From contig CALEMP010000240.1 in the NCBI GenBank assembly GCA_937910685.1, positions 1 to 38,006 of the forward strand: DNA of 38,006 bases. The letters are read 5' to 3'. Shown piece after piece: positions 16,501 through 24,458 of this stretch. The position numbers and the translations under genes are program-made. The notes beneath the pieces were generated by a model, which was not told the DNA's origin, made no database searches, and saw only the letters and a list, made by a program, of their open reading frames with translations. Origin of the DNA: an uncultured bacterium (lineage in GTDB: Bacteria; Planctomycetota; UBA1135; GCA-002686595). Position 1 is the first letter of the stretch. Each line of letters opens with the position of its first letter.

Positions 16501-18300
16501 ATGAACATTTCCACCACGATCCGCAACCTCATGATCAGCGCCTCCCTTGTGGGGCTGGCCCAGGCACAGAACAACATCAACTGGGTTGAGTTCCATCAGG
16601 ACGATAGCCTTCTGTCTGGTTCCTCAAGCACCCTGCTCAATGACAATCAAGAAAAGGACTACGCCTGGGGCGACCTGGATGGAGATGGTTGGATCGACCT
16701 GGTGATCGTGCGCAAGCAGCCCCACACCACCAGTGGACGTTACCCCAACGTCCTCTTGATGAACGAAGGCGGCGTACTGACGGATCGTACGGTCCAGTAT
16801 GCGTCCAGCTCTGATGTGGGCGGTGACAGCGGCTTCTTGACCCCGACCAATGACCGGGACGTGATCGTCACCGATGTGAACCTCGACGGATGGAACGACG
16901 TAGTCACCTGCACCACTGTCAGCCCCGGGACCCCTAAGCACATTTCTCACCCCCGGGTTTACATCAACCTGGGCAATGACGGGTCCGGCAATTGGCAGGG
17001 CTTGCGTTTTGAAAATGCGCGCATCCCTAACTTCGGCACCTTCCCTAACTTTTGTGGCGTGGGCTTTGGGGACGTAACCGGCGACGGCTACCCTGACCTT
17101 TACTTCGCCCACTACCATCAATCCGCTGACGTGGACTTGAATGACCGCCTCTTGATCAATGACGGCAACGGAGCTTTCAACGACGAATCTTCCAGCCGCA
17201 TGACCGCCGCTATGCTCGACTCGAGCTTCGGTGTTTCTGCTGTGATCGCAGACATGAACGGCGATGGCGTCGCGGACATTGTCAAGGACACCGCCCTCGG
17301 CTCCACCGGAGCCAGTGGACCTAAACTCGCGATCTCTTACAACAACCCCGCCAATGAAGGGCAGTTCAACATACTGCAGGAGCCCTACTTCGGGGCCCCC
17401 TACCACGCCAACGTGGGCGACTTGAACAACGACGGCAAGCTCGATATCGTTCTGGCCGATGACGGCGCAGACCGTTACCTGATCAACCAGGGCAACGATG
17501 TATTCGGCAAAGTGAACTGGAGCGCAGCCTACTCCTTCAACACCGACGACGGATTCGGCTCGAACAACATCATGGCCGACTTGGACATGGATGGCTGGAA
17601 CGATATTTTGATCTGCGATGTGGATGTGGACATCCCCAGCTGCAGTCGTCGCCTGCACATCTACCACAACCGCGGTGGCGCAGTTGGTGGCACCGTCAGC
17701 ATGCACGAGGAATCAGGATCTGGTTTCATCGGGGTGCGTGGCCTCAACAGCTCCAAGATGACCGGAACCCATGACGTGGCGATCTTTGACATCGATCGTG
17801 ACGGGGACAATGACCTGGTGATCGGTCGCTGCACTGGCACTGACCTGTGGATCAACGACACCTTCACCGGCGGTCCCGGCCCGATCGGCACGAATTACTG
17901 CACCGCGGTGATCAACTCCACCGGACAGGGCGGCTCGACCACCGGCTTTGGCTCCCTGATTGCAGCGAACGACGACCTGAGCCTGACCGCTTCGAACCTG
18001 CCCAATGGGCAATTCGGATACTTCATCGCTTCCGCCACGCAGGGCCTGATCGTCGGCCCCGGCGGAGCCTCCGGTGACCTCTGCCTGTCCGGCGCCATGG
18101 GGCGCTTCATCCAGCAAGTGCAAAACTCGGGCTCCAACGGCGAGTTCAGCATCGCGGTGGACACCACTGCCCTTCCGGCCCCCCTGAACACCGCGATCCT
18201 TCCCGGCAGCACCTGGAACTTTGTGGCTTGGTATCGGGACGTAGTTCTGGGAACCCCCACCAGCAACTTCACCGACGGACTCTCTATTACTTTCCAGTAG
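16501..18300 (+). CDS. Secreted VCBS/FG-GAP seven-bladed propeller with NYC/WYRD C-terminal domain
   Basis: Exported protein of 599 residues, started at ATG 16501 for its signal peptide (IRNLMISASLVGLAQAQ). Seven Ca-binding VCBS/FG-GAP blades are visible by their DxDxDGxxD cores: WGDLDGDGWIDLVI, VTDVNLDGWNDVV, FGDVTGDGYPDLYF, IADMNGDGVADIV, VGDLNNDGKLDIVL, MADLDMDGWNDILI and IFDIDRDGDNDLVIG. Seven repeats fit one complete beta-propeller (residues about 45-455). A C-terminal domain follows from NYC (about 466) to SITFQ. It shares with the cohesin-like protein NYC, then NS.G, LP..QFG.F, LCLS..GRF and AWYRD...F.D.LS. The function is likely extracellular adhesion or binding; no enzyme motif is seen. 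A strong terminator follows. Confidence 0.85.
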   Translation: MNISTTIRNLMISASLVGLAQAQNNINWVEFHQDDSLLSGSSSTLLNDNQEKDYAWGDLDGDGWIDLVIVRKQPHTTSGRYPNVLLMNEGGVLTDRTVQYASSSDVGGDSGFLTPTNDRDVIVTDVNLDGWNDVVTCTTVSPGTPKHISHPRVYINLGNDGSGNWQGLRFENARIPNFGTFPNFCGVGFGDVTGDGYPDLYFAHYHQSADVDLNDRLLINDGNGAFNDESSSRMTAAMLDSSFGVSAVIADMNGDGVADIVKDTALGSTGASGPKLAISYNNPANEGQFNILQEPYFGAPYHANVGDLNNDGKLDIVLADDGADRYLINQGNDVFGKVNWSAAYSFNTDDGFGSNNIMADLDMDGWNDILICDVDVDIPSCSRRLHIYHNRGGAVGGTVSMHEESGSGFIGVRGLNSSKMTGTHDVAIFDIDRDGDNDLVIGRCTGTDLWINDTFTGGPGPIGTNYCTAVINSTGQGGSTTGFGSLIAANDDLSLTASNLPNGQFGYFIASATQGLIVGPGGASGDLCLSGAMGRFIQQVQNSGSNGEFSIAVDTTALPAPLNTAILPGSTWNFVAWYRDVVLGTPTSNFTDGLSITFQ

Positions 18301-18332
18301 AGTCTCGACCCGCAAGGGTTTTTCAACACAGC

Positions 18333-18364
18333 GGCCGGTTCTCTTGGGAACCGGCCCTTTTTTT
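18333..18364 (+). terminator. Strong Rho-independent terminator
   Basis: GGCCGGTTC (18333-18341) pairs perfectly with GAACCGGCC (18348-18356) around a six-base loop. A C and then seven T residues follow (18358-18364). It sits 32 nt after the VCBS protein stop and closes that unit. Confidence 0.95.
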
Positions 18365-18419
18365 ACAGATGCTCCACATTTGCGGCTGTCGAACAAACTG
18401 ACTTTACTATAGGTACCTC

Positions 18420-19319
18420 GTGGAAGCGAAGAACACCAAGGGGCACTGGGCAGGCACAGCGCCCCTCTTGTGCCTAGGGATCCTGGCTGTTTCCACCGGG
18501 GCACTGTTCATTCGCTTGGCCGATTGCCCGCCCTTGACCAAGGCCGCTTGGCGCACGGGGCTGGCGGCCCTGATCCTGATGCCCATGGCCCTAAGGGCAA
18601 AACCAACCACGGAACAGTCAATCTTCCCCTGGAAGCTCTGCCTGCTCGCGGGGGTTCTCTTGGCGGTGCACTTTGCAACCTGGATTACTTCCCTCGAAAG
18701 CCTTTCCGTGGCCAGCAGCGTTCTGCTGGTGAACACCATGCCTCTCTTTGTGGTCTTACTGAGTCCACGTATCAGCGGAGAAGCACGCAGCCCCCGGCTC
18801 CTTGCGGGAGTGGCGATCGGCTTTGCTGGGGCAGCGCTGCTGCCCCTTTCGGAGGGGCTCGCCGCAGGCCCAGAGGGAGCCAGCACCACCCTGGGCGCCG
18901 GGCTGGCCCTCTTAGGAGCAGTGTCCTGGGCGGGCTACGCTCTGGTGGGCAAGCGACTCACCCACCGACTGCCCCTGTTCAGGTACTTAGCCGTGACTTA
19001 TGGGGCGGCTTCGATCACCTTGATCCTATTGGCTCTCGCCAACGGGGACTCGCTGATCCCCCCCGATCGCAACACCCTGCTCGCCCTGGTCAGCTTGGCA
19101 CTTGTGCCCCAACTCATCGGGCACTCCCTTTTGAACAGGGCCATCCGGCAATTGCCCACAGGGGTGGTGGCCCTCTCGGTACTGCTCGAACCAATCTTTG
19201 CCATCCTTTTGGCAGCACTCTTCTTGAAGGAGTTCCCCCCCACTTCAGCCTACTGGGCGGCCCCCCTTATTCTTGGTGGAATCGCCATCAGTATCCGCCG
19301 CAGCGAGCCGCTACCCTAA
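18420..19319 (+). CDS. EamA/DMT-family transporter
   Basis: Membrane protein of 299 residues with about ten hydrophobic helices in two five-helix EamA-type halves. Examples are LLCLGILAVSTGALFIRLA with the FIRL motif and LAALILMPMAL in the first half; LLGAVSWAGYALVGKRL and ILLAALFLKEFPP in the second. GHSLLNRAI and SVLLEPIFAILLA are typical of DMT proteins. These transporters export or exchange amino acids, nucleosides or other metabolites, and the substrate cannot be assigned. I chose the GTG at 18420. The -10-like TACTAT (18405-18410) is so close that the mRNA may be leaderless. The P-loop gene begins 4 nt after the stop, so the three genes 18420-20993 are likely one operon. Confidence 0.82.
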   Translation: MEAKNTKGHWAGTAPLLCLGILAVSTGALFIRLADCPPLTKAAWRTGLAALILMPMALRAKPTTEQSIFPWKLCLLAGVLLAVHFATWITSLESLSVASSVLLVNTMPLFVVLLSPRISGEARSPRLLAGVAIGFAGAALLPLSEGLAAGPEGASTTLGAGLALLGAVSWAGYALVGKRLTHRLPLFRYLAVTYGAASITLILLALANGDSLIPPDRNTLLALVSLALVPQLIGHSLLNRAIRQLPTGVVALSVLLEPIFAILLAALFLKEFPPTSAYWAAPLILGGIAISIRRSEPLP

Positions 19320-19323
19320 TCCC

Positions 19324-20082
19324 ATGCAAGCAGTCTATGTGGCCATGTGGTCAGGACCCCGGAACATCTCCACCGCCCTGATGCGCTCCTTCGAAAGCCG
19401 GAGGGACTGCCAGGTGGTGGACGAACCGTTCTATGGGCACTACCTAAGGCAGACCGGAAAAATCCACCCGATGGGCGACCAGATCATGGCGACTATGGAA
19501 TGTGATGCGGGCAAGATCGCCGAGGAGCTGCGAAGCCCCTTAGAGCCTGGGATAGGGGTCCATTATCAAAAGCACATGGCCCATCACCTTCTGCCCCAGA
19601 TGGACCGTTCCTGGATGGAAGGTATGCGCCATGCATTCTTGATCCGTGAGCCACGGGCCATGCTCGCGTCCCTCGGGGCCAAACTGGGGCCAGTCCGCCT
19701 CGAAGACACGGGACTACCCCAGCAAGTGGAATTGTTCAGGGAACAGTTACGAGCCCAAGGGGCGCCCCCCCCGGTGATCGATTCCGCGGACCTCCTCAAT
19801 GCTCCCGGCCCCATGCTCTCGGCCCTTTGCAAAGGCCTCGACATACCCAATGATGACCACATGTTGCGCTGGGAATCCGGTCCGCGCACCACCGACGGCA
19901 TTTGGGGTTCCCACTGGTATGCTAACACCGAAAAGTCCACTGGCTTCCGTGCACCCCCCAGTGCACTTCCCAGTGCAGCACCTGGGCCTTCGCCCCTGAC
20001 CGCCGATTTAGAACTCCTCCTCCCAGAGTGCGAGCGCCTTTACCAGCTGCTCACCGACCACCGCATTCAGCCCGTACTGTAG
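19324..20082 (+). CDS. Sulfotransferase-like P-loop protein
   Basis: Soluble protein of 252 residues, started at ATG 19324, 4 nt after the DMT stop; an in-frame ATG at 19273 lies inside that gene. The N-terminus VAMWSGPRNISTALMRSFE has the shape of a PAPS 5'-phosphosulfate-binding P-loop, in the variant xSGPRxxST. VVDEPFYGHYL follows. A second segment, AFLIREPRAMLASL, matches the 3'-phosphate-binding region (Arg followed by acidic and hydrophobic residues). Homologues of this form are known to me mainly next to, or fused with, class IV aminotransferases. The gene is 8 nt upstream of such an aminotransferase here. Whether it transfers sulfate is unproven. Confidence 0.72.
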   Translation: MQAVYVAMWSGPRNISTALMRSFESRRDCQVVDEPFYGHYLRQTGKIHPMGDQIMATMECDAGKIAEELRSPLEPGIGVHYQKHMAHHLLPQMDRSWMEGMRHAFLIREPRAMLASLGAKLGPVRLEDTGLPQQVELFREQLRAQGAPPPVIDSADLLNAPGPMLSALCKGLDIPNDDHMLRWESGPRTTDGIWGSHWYANTEKSTGFRAPPSALPSAAPGPSPLTADLELLLPECERLYQLLTDHRIQPVL

Positions 20083-20090
20083 ACCCCACG

Positions 20091-20993
20091 ATGAAACAAT
20101 CCTTCAACCCCCTCAATCAAGAGATCCTGGTCAGCATCGGCGGGGATTTGCTCCCCAGGGCCGAGGCCAAGGTCAGCGTCTTTGACTCCCTTGTCCAGGG
20201 GGGTGACGGCTGCTGGGAAGGACTGCGCCTCTACCAGGGCCGGATCTTCAAACTCAGCGAACACCTGGAACGACTGCGCCACTCAGCGCTGGCCATGGGG
20301 TTTGATTCAATCCCGAGCGCCGATGCCATGCGTGCAGAGATCCAGCGAACCCTTGAGGCAAACCACATGACCGATGGGGTGCACATTCGGCTGACCCTCT
20401 CCCGGGGCATCAAGATCACCTCGGGCATGGACCCCAGGCTCAACCAGGAAGGGCCCCTGCTGATCGTGCTGGCCGAGCACAAGACACCGGTGTATTCCAA
20501 GGGGGGCCTGACACTCTCCACGTCATCCCTGCGGCGTTTCCCCCCGGACTGCCTCGACCCAAAGATCCACCACAACAACTTGCTGCAATCGATCATGGCC
20601 AAGATCGAGGCCAACGCATCGGGCGCCGACGACGCAATCCTGTTGGACATGTCGGGCTTTGTGGCGGAGACCAATGCCACCCACCTGTTCCTTGTGGCAG
20701 ACAACCAGGTGCACACCCCGCGCACGGTAGCCTGTCCCGAAGGAGTCACCCGGGCGACAGTGCTCGAACTCTGTCAAGCCCACCAGATCCCCTGCCAAGT
20801 GCGCGACATTTCCCTGGCGGAATTCCACCGGGGTGACGAGGTCTTCTGCACGGGCACCATGGGCGAAATCGCCGCGGTGACCACCATCGACGGCCGCCAG
20901 ATCGGAAACGGAGAAGTCGGCCCCCTGACGCGTCAGATGGCCGACCTCTATGAAACATGCACCCGCGAGGGTGGCGAACCCGTTCTTAGCTGA
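20091..20993 (+). CDS. Class IV PLP-dependent aminotransferase (branched-chain / D-amino-acid aminotransferase-like)
   Basis: Fold-type IV aminotransferase of 300 residues. The PLP Lys is K158 in DPKIHHNNLLQSIMAKIEA, the acid is E193 in GFVAETNATHLFLV, and a C-terminal CTGTMGEIAAVTTIDG forms the phosphate-cup region. The N-terminal VSVFDSLVQGGDGCWEGLRLY is the family opening. The size matches branched-chain aminotransferase, D-alanine aminotransferase and 4-amino-4-deoxychorismate lyase; the substrate is not resolved. ATG at 20091, 8 nt after the P-loop gene. The 3' end overlaps the end of htpG on the other strand by 8 nt, with no terminator visible between them. Confidence 0.85.
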   Translation: MKQSFNPLNQEILVSIGGDLLPRAEAKVSVFDSLVQGGDGCWEGLRLYQGRIFKLSEHLERLRHSALAMGFDSIPSADAMRAEIQRTLEANHMTDGVHIRLTLSRGIKITSGMDPRLNQEGPLLIVLAEHKTPVYSKGGLTLSTSSLRRFPPDCLDPKIHHNNLLQSIMAKIEANASGADDAILLDMSGFVAETNATHLFLVADNQVHTPRTVACPEGVTRATVLELCQAHQIPCQVRDISLAEFHRGDEVFCTGTMGEIAAVTTIDGRQIGNGEVGPLTRQMADLYETCTREGGEPVLS

Positions 20994-22920
20994 GCACTTC
21001 GCCCATCAAGCCCGTAAGCAACTGGGTGAAGCGCGCGGGATCCGCGGGAACGCCCCCCTCACGGATAAGCGCCTGACCCAGGAGCAACTCCCCCGCATCG
21101 TGCACTCGAGGACTGGCAGCGTCCACCCCGTGCAACTTTTCGAGGGCAGCCACCAGGGGGTGCCCGGGATTGATCTCAAGTACGCGCTGGCTCGGGGGCA
21201 ACTCGTGCCCTGCCCGGCGCAGCATGCGTTCCATGTGATCCGAATAGGCACCCTCGTCGCCCACCAGGACGGCCGGGGAATCCTTCAGTCGTGAGCTAAA
21301 CCGCACCTTGGACACTTGATCTCCAATGGAGTTGCGCAAGGATTCCAAGAAGTCCTTCTTGTCCTCGTCGCGTGCTTCCCGTTCCTTGCGGGTGTCCTCG
21401 TCATCGACTCCCGCGTCTCCGCGGTCGATCGCCTTGAGAGGAGTCTCGTCAAAGGTCTCCAGTCGCTGCAGCATCCACTCGTCCACAGGATCGATGAGCA
21501 ACACGACCTCCCGTTCGGCGGCCTCCTGGGCTTCCAGGTGAGGAGAAGACAGGGCGGTCTTCTTGTCGGGAGCCACGAGCACGCCGATGGAATCTTCGTC
21601 CTCGCTCATACCTTCTTTGACCTCGGCCAGGGTGCGCCAACCATTGTCCTTGCTGGTTTGGAACAGGCACAATTTGCTGATGCGATTGTTGTCATCATCA
21701 CCGGCCCAGATGCCTTCCTTCAGAACCGTGCCAAAGGCCTCCCAGAACTGCTCGTAGCGCTTGCGGTCATTCTTCAACAGGGCGCCGAGGGTGTCGAGCA
21801 ACTTGCGCACTAGGTGCCGCTGGATCTGCCGCACACGGCCATCGGTTTGAATCGCCTCGCGACTCACGTTGAGGGGCAAGTCGCTGGACTCCACCACGCC
21901 AACAACGAAACGGAGCCAGGGGGGCAGCAGCTCTTCACATTCCTCTTGAATACGCACCCGGCGCACATAGAGTGAAATTCGAGCCTTGGCCCTTGCCGGA
22001 TCGGAAAGATCGAAGGGGGCCTGCTCAGGGATGAATGTGAGGGCGGTGAATTCCAGGGTGCCCTCGGCCTTCAAGTGCAAGGTTTCGAGGGGCTTTCCCC
22101 AGCCAGCCAAGTGAGCGTAGAACTGCTCGTACTCCGCAGTGGTAACGTCCTCCTTGGGACGAGTCCAGAGGGGTTGCTGAGAGTTCAGAGTGTCAAGCGC
22201 GGTTTCCGGCTCACCGGGCTCCTCGCCTTCTTCCGGTTCCGGAGCGGGTTTTTCCACTTCCAACTGGATCGGGTACTCGACAAAATCCGACCAACGCCGC
22301 ACCAGCTCTCGCAACACGAAGGGCTGCAGGAAGCGCCGGGGGTCTTCCGCCTCTTCTGCCCCTTCCTCGGTCTCTTTCAGGTGCAACTCAACGACGGTTC
22401 CCCGGGCTAAGCCGGAAACCTCTTCGAGGGTGTACTCACCCGTGCCCGAACTGCTCCAACGCCAGCCACTGTCGGATCCGGCGCAACAAGAGTCCACCAC
22501 AACGCGATCGGCAACCATAAAGACGCTGTAGAATCCAACACCGAAGCGCCCAATCAAGTCGGGCATTTCCTCACCTCCGTGCTCCTTCATCGCGTCCAAG
22601 AACCTACGCGTGCCGGAGCTAGCGATGGTGCCCAGGTTGGCCACTAGGTCTTCCCTGGACATTCCAATGCCGTTGTCGCAAACCCGCAGAACACCGTTTT
22701 CCTCGTCCGGATCGAGGAAAATCCCGAGAGCCGCTTCCCCTTCGGACAAGAGTTCGGCGTCCGTGAGAGCCGCATGGCGCAAACGGTCACAGGCGTCAGA
22801 GGCATTGGAAATCAACTCCCGCAGGAAAACATCCTTGTGGGAATAGAGCGAGTGAATGACGAGGTCGAGGACTTCCTTGACCTCGGCTTCGAAATGATGG
22901 GTCTGGGCAGCTGTGGTCAT
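20986..22920 (-). CDS. htpG: HSP90-family molecular chaperone HtpG
   Basis: ATP-dependent cytosolic chaperone of 644 residues. The ATG at 22918-22920 gives the family N-terminus FEAEVKEVLDLVIHSLYS. The GHKL ATP-binding motifs are all present: LRELISNASDACDRLR (Asn/Asp of the nucleotide site), CDNGIGMSREDL, GTIASSGTRRFLDAM and GRFGVGFYSVFMV. The middle-domain catalytic loop SSDLPLNVSREAIQ follows. The C-terminal dimerisation part is complete, though acidic insertions (KPAPEPEEGEEPGEPE in the linker and VDDEDTRKEREARDEDKK) lengthen the charged regions. No heat-shock-specific element (CIRCE or HrcA site) was seen upstream. It is divergent from the metalloprotease gene. Confidence 0.95.
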   Translation of the reverse strand: MTTAAQTHHFEAEVKEVLDLVIHSLYSHKDVFLRELISNASDACDRLRHAALTDAELLSEGEAALGIFLDPDEENGVLRVCDNGIGMSREDLVANLGTIASSGTRRFLDAMKEHGGEEMPDLIGRFGVGFYSVFMVADRVVVDSCCAGSDSGWRWSSSGTGEYTLEEVSGLARGTVVELHLKETEEGAEEAEDPRRFLQPFVLRELVRRWSDFVEYPIQLEVEKPAPEPEEGEEPGEPETALDTLNSQQPLWTRPKEDVTTAEYEQFYAHLAGWGKPLETLHLKAEGTLEFTALTFIPEQAPFDLSDPARAKARISLYVRRVRIQEECEELLPPWLRFVVGVVESSDLPLNVSREAIQTDGRVRQIQRHLVRKLLDTLGALLKNDRKRYEQFWEAFGTVLKEGIWAGDDDNNRISKLCLFQTSKDNGWRTLAEVKEGMSEDEDSIGVLVAPDKKTALSSPHLEAQEAAEREVVLLIDPVDEWMLQRLETFDETPLKAIDRGDAGVDDEDTRKEREARDEDKKDFLESLRNSIGDQVSKVRFSSRLKDSPAVLVGDEGAYSDHMERMLRRAGHELPPSQRVLEINPGHPLVAALEKLHGVDAASPRVHDAGELLLGQALIREGGVPADPARFTQLLTGLMGEVLS

Positions 22921-23015
22921 GTTTTTGTTCCGGCTTTGAGCCCCGAGGGGGGGCCTCTCAAATCGAGATTCGACCAACTATTCTGACGCGAAAATCCCTG
23001 GGCGCAAGGGGTTCT

Positions 23016-23044
23016 GTGACGACCTTTCCTGAGCGGGGTATAAT
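23016..23044 (+). promoter_or_regulatory. Near-consensus sigma70-type promoter of the metalloprotease gene
   Basis: A perfect -10 box TATAAT (23039-23044) is preceded at exactly 17 nt by GTGACG (23016-23021, 4 of 6 to TTGACA). A start site near 23051 would give a leader of about 30 nt before the ATG at 23083. The perfect -10 stands out in this GC-rich window. Confidence 0.6.
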
Positions 23045-23082
23045 TGATGTGGACCTCCCCGGGGGGGAGCTCCAACCGCACC

Positions 23083-24441
23083 ATGAGGATCCCGGTCCCA
23101 CAACCAAAATCACTGCCTGCCATGCTCCTAGTGGCCGGTATGGCCACTATCTGCCTGCCAGAGAGGGGCCAGACCTATTTCCTATCCGGAGACGTGCTGG
23201 ACCTGACCCAACGGCATTTCCGCATCCTCAATGGCTTTTTAGACCCCGAGGCCAACGACAACCTTGTCTCAGACCCAGACTTTCCTGGGTCCCTGGGCGC
23301 AGAGTTGGCAATTCGTAAGGGAGTGGCAGAGTGGGGCTCCGGTCCCCATGGCACAGGCTGCAGCGATCCAACCCAGGACCAACTCGGGTCTGGTGGAGCG
23401 AACTTCGACGGCTTTTACTCCGGGCGCGCCGGGGTTCCAGGGGGCACCAACGGCAACATATTCTCCGTCATCAACACGACGTCTTCGATCCTCGCCTTCA
23501 CCGAAGTTCCCTCAACAGATGGTTGGCGGATCCGCTTCTTTGAAGATCCCCGGGATTGGAACGATGGGCCCGATGGGATTCTCATCGGGGATGACCCCAT
23601 GGATATTCAGGGCATCGCTTGCCACGAGTACGGCCATGCCCTCGGGCTGAACCACAGCACGGATGCCGATGCCACCATGCATGCAGGGGTGCCCTCTGAC
23701 AAAGGGGTAAGTCACCGCTCCTTGCACGCAGACGATGTGCTTGGAGTCCAAGCAATCTATGGAATAAAGAGCGCCAGCAAACCAACCATCACCGGCGTGA
23801 CCTGGCAAGGCAACTGGGTCACCCTAATCGGCACGGGGTTCCACCCGAGCGCAAATGAAGTCTGGTTCACCCAAGCGCAAGCCCCGGCCCACCGCCACCT
23901 GCTGCGCAAGGGCAACATCGCCTCCAGCCAACAGGGCACGCGCATCACCCTGCGGCCCCCTAGCGCTGCCGGATCAGGCGATGTGGTCGTACGCTTACCA
24001 GGCCTTTCGGCACAGGACCTCTCGAACGCCTTCCCCCTCGACCTGGGTGTGGATTTTGGATGGACCCCTCCCGAGCACTATGGATCCGGTGGAACCACCA
24101 GTGCGGGCACTTTCGAATTGCAATGGCAGAGCCTACCGGCGGCTTCCGCGGGAACATTCAGGGTCTCTTTCTCGGGAGTCCCTACCGGCCGCCCGGTGGT
24201 TCTTTTTGAGGGCAACGCCTCCGCCACCATCAACCTACCCCTAGGTGATCTCTTGGTGGGCGGACCCCTCAAACGCACCCTCTGGACCGTCGCGGACAGC
24301 ACTGGCGCAGGTGTCATGCATGTGCCCATCGCCAATGCAGGACCGGGCCAACTGCGTTACTACCAGGCTTGGGTTTTGGATCCGTCTAGCACGCAAGGTG
24401 CCGCCCTCAGCAACGGACTGATGGTTGAGATCCAACCCTAG
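23083..24441 (+). CDS. Secreted matrixin-like zinc metalloprotease with TIG domain
   Basis: Predicted exported protease of 452 residues. The start at 23083 gives a signal-like segment SLPAMLLVAGMATICLP; upstream in-frame starts at 23044 and 23047 overlap the -10 box. The metzincin zinc motif HEYGHALGLNH (181-191) and a following Met in the Met-turn (ATMH, Met199) fit a matrixin/M10-type catalytic domain (about 30-230). Next comes an IPT/TIG-like domain (PTITGVTWQGNWVTLIGTGF, about 235-320). The C-terminal domain from about 325 ends in YYQAWVLDPSS...LSNGLMVEI and resembles the WYRD domains at 15233-18300. No cysteine-switch propeptide is recognised, so how activity is controlled is unclear. 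Confidence 0.82.
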   Translation: MRIPVPQPKSLPAMLLVAGMATICLPERGQTYFLSGDVLDLTQRHFRILNGFLDPEANDNLVSDPDFPGSLGAELAIRKGVAEWGSGPHGTGCSDPTQDQLGSGGANFDGFYSGRAGVPGGTNGNIFSVINTTSSILAFTEVPSTDGWRIRFFEDPRDWNDGPDGILIGDDPMDIQGIACHEYGHALGLNHSTDADATMHAGVPSDKGVSHRSLHADDVLGVQAIYGIKSASKPTITGVTWQGNWVTLIGTGFHPSANEVWFTQAQAPAHRHLLRKGNIASSQQGTRITLRPPSAAGSGDVVVRLPGLSAQDLSNAFPLDLGVDFGWTPPEHYGSGGTTSAGTFELQWQSLPAASAGTFRVSFSGVPTGRPVVLFEGNASATINLPLGDLLVGGPLKRTLWTVADSTGAGVMHVPIANAGPGQLRYYQAWVLDPSSTQGAALSNGLMVEIQP

Positions 24442-24458
24442 GAATCAACCCCGATCTT

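Noticed and set aside
16624..17706. 360-codon minus-strand frame opposite the VCBS propeller
   Set aside because: It is Val- and His-rich antisense of the repeated Asp/Gly codons, with no start signal and no family resemblance.
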